DNA of 5,071 nt from Burkholderiales bacterium (GCA_031277445.1 JAITMH010000180.1:1-5071), one strand, 5' to 3'; positions 1 to 5,071 are shown, numbered from the stretch's first letter. A program made the numbers and translations. Notes: generated by a model not told the origin, from the letters alone.

Positions 1-1801
1 CGACGATGGTTTGTTGTTCGACAATGAATTCACCGTCGAAGCTTGGCGCCGGAAAACTCTGACCCCATACGTGATCGCGCAGGGCTTGCGCCAGTGAGAA
101 GGTGCAGGCGCCAGCGTCGAGTTCGCCGTCGGTTTCGACAACACGATCAAGCTGCGCCGGGGTGAGCCATTCGCGGGCGACACGCTCAAAGTGTTCGATA
201 AATTCAGGCAACGCGCTTTCGTGCAATGTTAATCCTGCCGCCATCGCATGTCCACCGAATTTGCGGATAAGATGCGGTGCGCGTTTGGTGATGAGGTCGA
301 GCGCGTCGCGCAAGTGCAGACCCGGAACGGAGCGTCCGGAGCCACGCAGTTCGCCGACTGCCGCGCTGTCACCGGCGTTGCCGAACACGATGGCCGGTCG
401 GTGAAAGCGGTCTTTGAGGCGTGATGCCACGAGGCCGATCACGCCCGGGTGCCAGTCGGGACGGGCGAGGCAGAGGGTGTAGCGATTGAGATCGGCAGGG
501 TCAACGGAGTCTTGTTGCAGCGCGTCAATGGCTTCCTGCTGAATGCCGACTTCGACTTCGCGCCGCGCCCGATTCAGCGCATCGAGTTCCTGGGCAATGG
601 GCAGCGCGGTGGCGGCATCATCTGCCAACAGGCAGCGGATGCCGAGCGACATGTCGGCAAGACGACCGGCGGCATTGAGTCGCGGGCCGATGGCAAAGCC
701 GAGGTCGAACGCATGCGCGGCGGTTTGCGAACGACGGGCAACATCGAACAAAGCCTGCACACCGACCGACGCTTGCCTCGAGCGGATGCGGCGCAATCCC
801 TGATCAATGAGAATGCGGTTCACGTTGTCGAGGGGAACGACGTCGGCGACGGTTCCCAGGGCGACAAGATCGAGCAGGGCGCCGAGGTTGGGCAAGGCGT
901 CGTCGCAAAATGTATTGCGCGTGCCGCAAGTCGCTCCCCTCTCCCCTTGTGAGAGAGGGGCAGGGGGAGAGGGGGCTGAAACCTCATCCTTATTAACCCA
1001 TCTCCCTGAAGGGGAGGGATTTTTTCCACTTTGAAGGGGAAGGCTTTCTTCCCCCTCTCCCGCCCCTTCGGGGCACCCTCTCCCGCGAGGGGAGAGGGTG
1101 AAAGGAGCATGCGCTTGAATCGAATTCGCTCCAAGTGTGCCGTGCGTACTACGCTCGCGCAACAGCGAGCGCAGCGCAATCAGCACGTAAAACATCACGC
1201 CGACACCGGCCAGATGTTTGGAGGGAAAAGGACACCCCGGTTGATTCGGGTTGACGATGATCGCCGGTTCGGGCAATTGCGCGGCGGGCAAATGGTGGTC
1301 GGTGATGATGACGTCGATGCCGATGTCTGCCGCCGCCCGCACGCCATCAGCACTGGCGATGCCGTTATCGACGGTGAGAAGGACGTGGGGTTGACGGTCA
1401 GCGACAAGCGCCACAATATCCGGCGTCAGACCGTAACCGTGTTCGAACCGGTTGGGCACCAGAAAATCGACGCACGCGCCCATTGCTTGCAAGCCGCGCA
1501 AAGCGATGGCGCAGGCGGTGGCGCCGTCGGCATCGTAATCGGCGATGACGACGATACGCTCCTGCCGATCAATCGCCTGCGCCAGCCGTGCCGCCGCTTC
1601 CGTTGCGCCCTTCATCTGATCGACGGGCGGTAATCTTTTCAGCGTCAGGTCGAGTTCGTCAGGGTGCGTGACGCTACGGGCGGCAAAAATTCGGGCGAGT
1701 ACGGGGTCGATACCGGCGGCCATCAGGTTTTGCTGCGCGGCGACGGGAACGGCGCGGCGCTTCAGGAGAGGGGAGCAGGCGGGTGAGGGAGCGTTGTTCA
1801 T
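1..1801 (-). CDS. recJ: Single-stranded-DNA-specific exonuclease RecJ (C-terminus beyond window; carries an in-frame repeat insert)
   Basis: RecJ is a cytoplasmic Mn/Mg-dependent 5'-3' exonuclease on single-stranded DNA, used in RecF-pathway recombination, mismatch repair and base-excision repair. Reading the minus strand from ATG at 1801 gives 600 codons without a stop to the left edge. Visible in order: DHH-phosphoesterase motif DYDADG (residues 88-93), VDNG (144-147), TDHH (167-170), HLAGVGV (196-202), LVALGTVADVVPLD (312-325), PRLNAAGR (373-380), then the DHHA1 part with GSGRS (487-491) and KFGGHAMAAGL (514-524), and the start of the C-terminal OB-like domain (FDGEF, 588-592). All metal-ligand motifs are present. 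E. coli RecJ is 577 residues; here about 65 residues are still missing at residue 600, so the protein is unusually long. The excess lies in the loop at residues about 218-303, where a repeat is inserted in frame. The start is supported by an N-terminus (LKRRAVP) that aligns with the RRREV start of other RecJ proteins. No clear Shine-Dalgarno sequence precedes it. It is transcribed divergently from the lol genes. Confidence 0.95.
   Translation of the reverse strand, partial: MNNAPSPACSPLLKRRAVPVAAQQNLMAAGIDPVLARIFAARSVTHPDELDLTLKRLPPVDQMKGATEAAARLAQAIDRQERIVVIADYDADGATACAIALRGLQAMGACVDFLVPNRFEHGYGLTPDIVALVADRQPHVLLTVDNGIASADGVRAAADIGIDVIITDHHLPAAQLPEPAIIVNPNQPGCPFPSKHLAGVGVMFYVLIALRSLLRERSTHGTLGANSIQAHAPFTLSPRGRGCPEGAGEGEESLPLQSGKNPSPSGRWVNKDEVSAPSPPAPLSQGERGATCGTRNTFCDDALPNLGALLDLVALGTVADVVPLDNVNRILIDQGLRRIRSRQASVGVQALFDVARRSQTAAHAFDLGFAIGPRLNAAGRLADMSLGIRCLLADDAATALPIAQELDALNRARREVEVGIQQEAIDALQQDSVDPADLNRYTLCLARPDWHPGVIGLVASRLKDRFHRPAIVFGNAGDSAAVGELRGSGRSVPGLHLRDALDLITKRAPHLIRKFGGHAMAAGLTLHESALPEFIEHFERVAREWLTPAQLDRVVETDGELDAGACTFSLAQALRDHVWGQSFPAPSFDGEFIVEQQTIV
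936..974. repeat. Inverted repeat (hairpin) in the left module of the insert
   Basis: CCCCTCTCCCC (936-946) is the exact reverse complement of GGGGAGAGGGG (964-974): an 11-bp stem with a 17-nt loop. An alternative shorter pairing of CCCCTCTC (936-943) with GAGAGGGG (953-960) is also possible. There is no adjoining T-run, and it lies inside recJ, so it is not read as a terminator. Confidence 0.75.
1062..1100. repeat. Two adjacent hairpins in the right module of the insert
   Basis: GCCCC (1062-1066) pairs with GGGGC (1070-1074) around TTC. Next to it, CACCCTCTCCC (1074-1084) pairs perfectly with GGGAGAGGGTG (1090-1100) around a 5-nt loop, an 11-bp stem. The stem sequence is a close relative of the stem at 936-974, so the element has two related palindromic ends. 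Confidence 0.75.
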
Positions 1802-1828
1802 GGAAAGAGATTTTATCGCTAACTGAGG

Positions 1829-1864
1829 GAGAAGCACAGACCGTCCGAAGCATGCGACAATACA
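1829..1864 (+). promoter_or_regulatory. Upstream block shared with the dabb gene (copy A); possible promoter
   Basis: This block matches 3334-3370 upstream of the intact dabb gene. Both contain the identical 18-mer GAAGCATGCGACAATACA (1847-1864), preceded by an alignable stretch (AGAAG-CACAGACCGTCC versus AGAAAACCACAGGCAGTCT). It is the 5' edge of the duplicated unit, in the divergent region 28 bp or more from the recJ start. A weak sigma70-like reading is possible in both copies: GACAAT as -10 with a hexamer ending in ACA 17 nt upstream. Homology is seen directly; promoter activity is a guess. Confidence 0.45.
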
Positions 1865-1964
1865 CAACCAAGCCTGTGATGGCAATCTGGAAAATGACGG
1901 GACGCACAAGGGAACCGGACACATGTCGCAAGGACATCTGAACAGCGCGCAAAGCGCCGCGACC

Positions 1965-1990
1965 TTCTTCTGCTTGCGGGAGAGGGGCGG
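1965..1990. repeat. Degenerate G-rich repeat fragment
   Basis: GGGAGAGGGGCGG at 1978-1990 carries the same GGAGAGGGG core as the element inside recJ. It sits at the point where similarity between the dabb relic and the intact dabb gene breaks off, which suggests that a partial element landed in the relic. It is short and has no second arm, so this is a weak call. Confidence 0.35.
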
Positions 1991-2030
1991 AGAGGCTCAA
2001 CCTCTTGTGGCGAGCCGCCGGACGCTTGAC

Positions 2031-2037
2031 GGGGAAG
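2031..2037 (+). promoter_or_regulatory. Ribosome binding site of lolC/E copy 1
   Basis: GGGGAAG lies 12 nt before the ATG at 2050, inside the last codons of the dabb relic. The same arrangement exists in unit 2, where GGGAAG (3681-3686) precedes the ATG at 3697 by 10 nt. This conserved layout decides the start at 2050 rather than the upstream TTG at 2005. Confidence 0.6.
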
Positions 2038-2049
2038 TGTAGCGCGTTT

Positions 2050-3303
2050 ATGGCGGGGATTCCTTACGAATTTATGGTTGGGCTGCGTTACACGCGCTCG
2101 CGCAAAGGCGCGTCGCGTGAAGCTTTTGTGTCTGTAATTTCCATGTTTTCGATGGCGGGCATCGCGCTCGGTGTGGCGGCGTTGATTGTTGTGCTGTCGG
2201 TGATGAACGGGTTCCAGAAGGAAATACGCACGCGGATTCTCTCGGTGGCATCGCATGTCGAAATCCGCGCTTTTCCCGAACTTGGCGACTGGGCGTCTGT
2301 CGAAAAAATCGCCGAACAAAATCCGCGTGTGATCGGAGCGGCGCCCTATGTGTTGGGACAGGCGATGCTGTCGCACGACAGCGTAAGCCGCGGATCAATG
2401 TTGCGCGGCGTTGATCCGGCGCGAGAAGAATTGGTGGCTGACATCGGCGCTCACATGAAAGCGGGGAGCTTCAACGCTTTGACACCGGGGAGCTTCGGCA
2501 TCGTGCTTGGGTTTGAACAAGCGCAAATGCTGGGCGTTGAAATGGGCGATGATGTGGTGGTGGTTATCCCGCAGGGATTGGCGACACCGGCGGGAACCAT
2601 GCCGCGATTGCGTTCGTTCAAAATGGTGGGTGTTTTCAATATCGGCATGTACGAATACGACAGCGGCCTCGCGTTCATCAACGTTGAAGACGCGCAACGT
2701 CTGTACCGGATGACCGGCGTTTCCGGCGTGCGGCTCAAGGTTGACGATTTGTTTCAGGCGTCGATGATCGGCAGAGAAGTTGCAAAACAGTTGCCGTTTT
2801 CTCTGGAAGTGCGCGACTGGACGCGCAGTCATGCGAATCTTTTCCGTGCCGTGCAGATCACAAAACAGATGATGTTTCTGATTCTGATGTTGATTATATT
2901 TGTTGCCGCGTTCAACATCATTTCGGCGCAGGTCATGGTTGTCACCGAGAAGCAGGCCGACATTGCGATTTTGCGAACACTCGGCGCGTCGCCTTCGTCG
3001 GTTCTCGGCATTTTCATTTTTCAGGGAGCGCTGGTCGGTGTGATCGGTACGCTGATCGGCGTTGTCGGTGGTGTTGCGCTGGCGCTCAACGTGGATGTTG
3101 TGGTTCCGGCCATCGAACGGCTGTTCAATATTCAATTTCTCAACAAATCAGTGTACCCCATCAGTGACGTACCCTCCGACCTGCAAAGCGGCGACGTGAT
3201 AAAAGTTGCGACGACGGCGCTTTTCCTTGCTTTGGCGGCGACGGTTTATCCGGCATGGAAAGCGGCGCGGGTGAATCCGGCGGCGACATTGCGTTACGAG
3301 TGA
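2050..3303 (+). CDS. Lipoprotein-releasing ABC transporter permease, LolC/LolE (LolF-like) family, copy 1
   Basis: 417 residues, inner-membrane permease subunit of the Lol system. With the ATPase LolD it pulls mature lipoproteins out of the inner membrane and passes them to periplasmic LolA. Layout: short cytoplasmic N-terminus with IPYEFMVGLRYTRSRKG (4-20), TM1 about 25-51, a large periplasmic MacB-like core domain to about 270, TM2 about 274-297, the cytoplasmic coupling segment EKQADIAILRTLGAS (300-314) that contacts LolD, TM3 about 318-345, TM4 about 383-401, and the family-typical C-terminus NPAATLRYE. The loop PQGLATPAGTMPR (174-186) aligns with the LolA-binding Hook of E. coli LolC (TPxGxxP kept), while QFLNKSVYPISDVPSDL (362-378) resembles LolE; such mixed likeness suits a LolF-type ancestor. 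The start at 2050 matches the start of copy 2 and gives normal family length. It is the first intact gene of the plus-strand cluster. Naming it lolC or lolE is not justified. Confidence 0.92.
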   Translation: MAGIPYEFMVGLRYTRSRKGASREAFVSVISMFSMAGIALGVAALIVVLSVMNGFQKEIRTRILSVASHVEIRAFPELGDWASVEKIAEQNPRVIGAAPYVLGQAMLSHDSVSRGSMLRGVDPAREELVADIGAHMKAGSFNALTPGSFGIVLGFEQAQMLGVEMGDDVVVVIPQGLATPAGTMPRLRSFKMVGVFNIGMYEYDSGLAFINVEDAQRLYRMTGVSGVRLKVDDLFQASMIGREVAKQLPFSLEVRDWTRSHANLFRAVQITKQMMFLILMLIIFVAAFNIISAQVMVVTEKQADIAILRTLGASPSSVLGIFIFQGALVGVIGTLIGVVGGVALALNVDVVVPAIERLFNIQFLNKSVYPISDVPSDLQSGDVIKVATTALFLALAATVYPAWKAARVNPAATLRYE

Positions 3304-3333
3304 ACATTGTGATGGTCATTACGGTGAACGGCG

Positions 3334-3370
3334 AGAAAACCACAGGCAGTCTGAAGCATGCGACAATACA
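3334..3370 (+). promoter_or_regulatory. Upstream block of dabb (copy B); possible promoter
   Basis: Second copy of the block at 1829-1864, including the identical GAAGCATGCGACAATACA at 3353-3370. It ends 24 nt before the dabb ATG. As in copy A, GACAAT (3362-3367) could be a -10 with ACCACA (3339-3344) 17 nt upstream, a poor -35 match. The 91-bp gap 3304-3394 contains no convincing terminator, so transcription from lolC/E copy 1 may also read through. Confidence 0.4.
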
Positions 3371-3394
3371 AAAACCACTTTGTTTGGAAATGCC

Positions 3395-3691
3395 ATGATT
3401 AAACATCTCGTTGTTTGGACGCTGAAAACACCGGAAGACAAAGCAGCGCGGCTGGCGTCGTTCAAGCCGCGTGCGGAAGCGCTGGTCGGGCAGATTCCGG
3501 GATTGCGACATCTCGAAGTGATCGACGGTTTGCCGCTTGAGCCGACGTCGGGCGATATCGCGTTGTACGCCGAATTCGATGATTTGGCAGCGCTGGCCGC
3601 TTACCAGAAACATCCGCTGCATGTGGCGCTTGGCGACGAGGAGGTCAAACCTTTTGTGTCGAGCCGTCGGGTGCTCGACTGGGAAGCGTAG
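3395..3691 (+). CDS. Small Dabb-domain (stress-responsive alpha/beta-barrel) protein
   Basis: 98 residues filling one Dabb domain, a ferredoxin-like fold that normally forms a dimeric alpha/beta barrel. Family features: N-terminal MIKHLVVWTLK (1-11), a helix ending in IPGLRHLEV (34-42), DIALYAEFDDLAALAAYQKHPLHVAL (54-79) with the typical Y-x-x-HP-x-HV, and a C-terminal strand VKPFVSSRRVLDWE (84-97). No signal peptide or membrane segment is seen, so it is probably cytoplasmic. Most bacterial members have no known reaction. The ATG at 3395 is preceded by GGAAA with a 5-nt spacer and starts at the usual family N-terminus; the in-frame TTG at 3380 would only add five residues. The stop is 5 nt before lolC/E copy 2, whose ribosome binding site lies in the dabb 3' end, so the two are probably translationally linked. 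A decayed second copy precedes lolC/E copy 1. Confidence 0.88.
   Translation: MIKHLVVWTLKTPEDKAARLASFKPRAEALVGQIPGLRHLEVIDGLPLEPTSGDIALYAEFDDLAALAAYQKHPLHVALGDEEVKPFVSSRRVLDWEA
3681..3686 (+). promoter_or_regulatory. Ribosome binding site of lolC/E copy 2
   Basis: GGGAAG lies 10 nt before the ATG at 3697 and within the dabb codons for W-E. Its counterpart in unit 1 is the GGGGAAG at 2031-2037. Confidence 0.6.
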
Positions 3692-3696
3692 CGTTC

Positions 3697-4947
3697 ATGT
3701 CGGGAATCCCCTACGAATTTCTGATCGGGTTGCGCTACACACGTTCGCGCAAAGGCGCGGCGCGTGAGGCTTTTGTGTCGGTGATTTCCATGTTTTCGAT
3801 GGCGGGCATCGCGCTTGGTGTGGCGGCGCTGATCGTCGTTTTGTCGGTGATGAACGGATTTCAGAAGGAAATACAAACGCGGATGCTCTCGGCCGCCTCG
3901 CACATCGAAATACGCGCTTTCCCCGAACTTGACGATTGGGCGTCCGTCGAAGAAATGGCAAAACAGAATCCGCATGTGATCGGAACGGCACCCTATGTGT
4001 TGGGACAGGCGATGCTGTCGTACGACGGCGCAAGTCGCGGGTCGATGCTGCGCGGTGTTGATCCGATGCGCGAGGGTTCGGTCGCCGACATCGGCAGCCA
4101 CATGATCGTGGGTTATTTCGACGCTTTGGTGCCGGAGCGTTTCGGAATCGTACTCGGGCTTGAACAAGCGCGAGCGTTGGGCGTCGGGATGGGGGACGAC
4201 ATCGTGGTCATCATCCCGCAGGGACTGGCGGCATCGGCGGGGGCCATGCCGCGATTGCGTTCGCTCAAGGTGGTTGGCCTTTTCAGTACGGAGATATACG
4301 ATATCGACAGCAGTCTTGCGTTCATTAACATTGAAGATGCAAAGCGCTTGTATCAAATGAGTGGGGTTTCCGGCATACAGCTTAAGGTTGACGATTTGTT
4401 GCGCGCTCCGATGATCGGAAAGGAAATCGCCGACGTGTTGCCGTCTTCGCTGGAAGTGCGCGACTGGACGCACAGCCATGCGAATTTGTTCGACGCCATG
4501 CAAATCGAAAAGCGAATGATGTTTATCATTCTGACGCTGGTGGTGTTCGTGGCGGCGTTTAACATCATTTCGGCGCAGGTCATGGTCGTAACGGAAAAAC
4601 AACCCGATATTGCGATTCTGCGAACGCTTGGTGCGCCGCCTTCGTCGATTCTCAAGATTTTTATTTTCCAGGGCATGCTGGTTGGTGTGTTCGGTACGCT
4701 GATCGGTGTCACCGGAGGTATTGCGTTGGCGCTTAACGTCGATGTTGTCGTTCCGGCCATCGAGCAGTTGTTTCGTGTCCGAATTACCGATAACTTCATT
4801 AGCAGCGGCGATTTACCCTCCGATCTTCATGGCGGCGACGTTATCATCGTGGCAGCGACGGCGCTTTTTCTGGCGCTGACGGCAACGGTTTATCCAGCCA
4901 GAAAAGCGGCGCGGACAAACCCGGCGGCAGCATTACGTTACGAGTAA
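3697..4947 (+). CDS. Lipoprotein-releasing ABC transporter permease, LolC/LolE (LolF-like) family, copy 2
   Basis: 416 residues, a paralogue of the gene at 2050-3303 and same predicted role: membrane subunit that with LolD releases lipoproteins to LolA. About 316 of 417 aligned positions are identical by hand count. TM1 region (residues 21-55) is almost unchanged (one difference), and the coupling segment EKQPDIAILRTLGAP (300-314) and C-terminus NPAAALRYE are kept. The periplasmic domain and the last periplasmic loop carry most differences. Two stand out: the Hook-like loop reads LAASAGAMPR, losing the Thr-Pro that copy 1 shares with E. coli LolC (residues 179-180), and the loop after VVPAIEQLF reads RVRITDNFISSGD, losing the QFL...VYxI pattern and one residue. 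No frameshift or stop is present, so it is probably functional. It starts 5 nt after dabb and ends 5 nt before lolD, so it is the permease most tightly coupled to the ATPase gene. Confidence 0.92.
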   Translation: MSGIPYEFLIGLRYTRSRKGAAREAFVSVISMFSMAGIALGVAALIVVLSVMNGFQKEIQTRMLSAASHIEIRAFPELDDWASVEEMAKQNPHVIGTAPYVLGQAMLSYDGASRGSMLRGVDPMREGSVADIGSHMIVGYFDALVPERFGIVLGLEQARALGVGMGDDIVVIIPQGLAASAGAMPRLRSLKVVGLFSTEIYDIDSSLAFINIEDAKRLYQMSGVSGIQLKVDDLLRAPMIGKEIADVLPSSLEVRDWTHSHANLFDAMQIEKRMMFIILTLVVFVAAFNIISAQVMVVTEKQPDIAILRTLGAPPSSILKIFIFQGMLVGVFGTLIGVTGGIALALNVDVVVPAIEQLFRVRITDNFISSGDLPSDLHGGDVIIVAATALFLALTATVYPARKAARTNPAAALRYE

Positions 4948-4952
4948 ATGTT

Positions 4953-5071
4953 ATGAATCACAATACAACGGACACCTCTCAAACGCTTGCGGTTCCCGTC
5001 TTGTCGTCGCGGCATCTCGCCAAAACCTACATAAGCGGGACGCTTCATGTGCCGGTGTTGACGGACGTTTG
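4953..5071 (+). CDS. lolD: Lipoprotein-releasing ABC transporter ATP-binding protein LolD (N-terminal part only)
   Basis: ATPase subunit of the LolCDE-type complex, bound to the cytoplasmic face of the inner membrane and driving lipoprotein release. Only 39 codons and two bases are inside the window. After a variable 15-20 residue lead, LSSRHLAKTYISGTLHVPVLTDV (17-39) matches the first strands of LolD/MacB-type ATPases (L.C..L.K.Y..G......L..V). Walker A would follow just past the right edge, so it cannot be checked. ATG 4953 starts 5 nt after the stop of lolC/E copy 2. Only a weak GAG precedes it, so translation is probably coupled to the upstream gene. The position directly after a LolC/E permease supports the call. 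Confidence 0.85.
   Translation, partial: MNHNTTDTSQTLAVPVLSSRHLAKTYISGTLHVPVLTDV

Larger units (their letters stand above)
931..1132. repeat. GC-rich palindromic repeat element inserted in frame in recJ
   Basis: This stretch does not align with RecJ. It consists of two GC-rich palindromic modules (about 935-976 and 1051-1101) rich in CCCTCTCCC/GGGAGAGGG, separated by a more mixed spacer. The 7-bp direct repeat TCGCTCC occurs at both edges (931-937 and 1126-1132); with flanking bases, AAGTCGCTCC faces AATTCGCTCC. The distance between the two is 195 bp, exactly 65 codons. In the recJ frame there is no stop, and the encoded peptide is rich in Pro, Gly, Ser, Arg and Glu (for example LSPRGRG and PLSQGERG). 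Repeats with this wording are common in proteobacterial genomes, usually between genes. The copy seems to have inserted in a surface loop of the DHH domain. The edges are approximate; calling the 7-bp repeat a target duplication is an inference. Confidence 0.8.
1889..2042 (+). pseudogene. Decayed relic of a Dabb-domain gene (first copy)
   Basis: The 3' part is clear: read in frame from 2001 to the TAG at 2040-2042, it encodes PLVASRRTLDGEV, against PFVSSRRVLDWEA at the end of the intact Dabb protein (8 of 13 residues identical, same stop codon). At the DNA level 26 of 32 bases match over 2011-2042 versus 3660-3691. The codons just before (GAG GCT CAA) also align with GAG GTC AAA. Further upstream the similarity is patchy: TGGAAAATG near 1888 resembles the dabb ribosome-binding/start region, and GGACGC...CCGGA at 1901-1919 resembles dabb codons 9-14. 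The relic is about half the length of the intact gene and its middle is missing. A G-rich repeat-like stretch (about 1965-1990) interrupts it. It shows that dabb was duplicated together with the permease gene. The 3' end is certain, the 5' limit is not. Confidence 0.75.
1829..4947 (+). repeat. Tandem duplication of an [upstream block - dabb - lolC/E] unit
   Basis: Unit 1 spans about 1829-3303, unit 2 about 3334-4947. They match in order through the 5' block (identical 18-mer), the dabb 3' end with its stop, the ribosome binding site and the whole permease gene up to its final RYE codons. Unit 1 lacks most of dabb. lolD follows only unit 2. The permease copies have drifted to about 76% protein identity, so the duplication is old, not an assembly artefact. 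Confidence 0.85.

Noticed and set aside
1002..1025. Rho-independent terminator on the plus strand (CTCCC-TGAAG-GGGAG-type stem, then six T)
   Set aside because: The stem is only 5 bp, three bases separate it from the T-run, it lies antisense within recJ and no plus-strand gene precedes it. It is more likely part of the repeat element.
931..1132. CRISPR array
   Set aside because: There are two related palindromic modules with different arrangement, not regularly spaced identical direct repeats, and the whole is translated in frame in recJ.
449..1633. Long plus-strand open frames over the recJ region (449-952, 1031-1633)
   Set aside because: They are antisense to a clear recJ reading frame with all motifs and show no recognisable domain; they arise from GC-rich codon bias.
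2005..2049. N-terminal extension of lolC/E copy 1 from an in-frame TTG at 2005
   Set aside because: The extension lies over the dabb relic, has no family similarity, and copy 2 begins exactly at the residue matching ATG 2050.
3304..3330. Remnant of a lolD start after lolC/E copy 1 (TTGTGATGGTCATTACGG against TTATGAATCACAATACAACGG)
   Set aside because: Only a few scattered bases match beyond the stop codon, gaps are needed, and the encoded residues do not resemble LolD.
3380..3394. TTG start five codons upstream of dabb
   Set aside because: ATG 3395 has a well-placed GGAAA and begins at the normal Dabb N-terminus; the TTG has no ribosome binding site of its own.
2395..4602. Minus-strand open frames opposite the permease genes (2395-3135, 3601-4602)
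   Set aside because: They are mirror frames of the lolC/E copies, resemble each other only because the genes do, and have His/Arg/Asn-rich compositions typical of shadow frames.
4948..4956. ATG at 4948 as lolD start
   Set aside because: It is followed by TTA and then TGA, so it encodes two residues; the real lolD frame begins at 4953.

Overview
The window looks like a chromosomal housekeeping region of a proteobacterium, most likely a betaproteobacterium. The reasons are moderately GC-rich coding sequence, a RecJ that aligns through all its motifs with proteobacterial RecJ, a LolC/LolE/LolF-family lipoprotein-release permease followed by lolD, and GC-rich 'CCCTCTCCC / GGGAGAGGG' palindromic repeats of a kind common in beta- and gammaproteobacterial genomes. 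The genus cannot be told from the sequence.

Layout. Positions 1-1801 on the minus strand hold recJ (single-strand-specific 5'-3' exonuclease), open for 600 codons and running off the left edge. Inside it, at about 931-1132, lies a palindromic repeat insertion that keeps the reading frame: 195 bp, or 65 codons, measured between two 7-bp direct repeats. Positions 1802-2049 are a divergent intergenic region. It contains a block shared with the sequence upstream of the later dabb gene, then a decayed relic of a second dabb gene. On the plus strand follow lolC/E copy 1 (2050-3303), a 91-bp gap, an intact small Dabb-domain gene (3395-3691), lolC/E copy 2 (3697-4947) and the start of lolD (4953 to the right edge). 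From dabb to lolD the genes are only 5 nt apart, so they almost certainly form one operon.

Main reading. The plus-strand half is a tandem duplication of a unit [upstream block - dabb - lolC/E], and lolD follows only the second unit. In the first unit dabb has collapsed to remnants, but its last codons and stop can still be read just before lolC/E copy 1. The two permeases are about 76% identical by hand count. Their divergence is uneven. Copy 1 keeps features shared with E. coli LolC and LolE: a TPxGxxP 'Hook'-like loop and a QFL...VYxI last periplasmic loop. Copy 2 has changed both. This fits a homodimer-type (LolF-like) transporter splitting into a heterodimeric pair, but that is an inference. 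LolD would power the complex, which extracts lipoproteins from the inner membrane and hands them to LolA. The link between the Dabb protein and lipoprotein transport is unknown.
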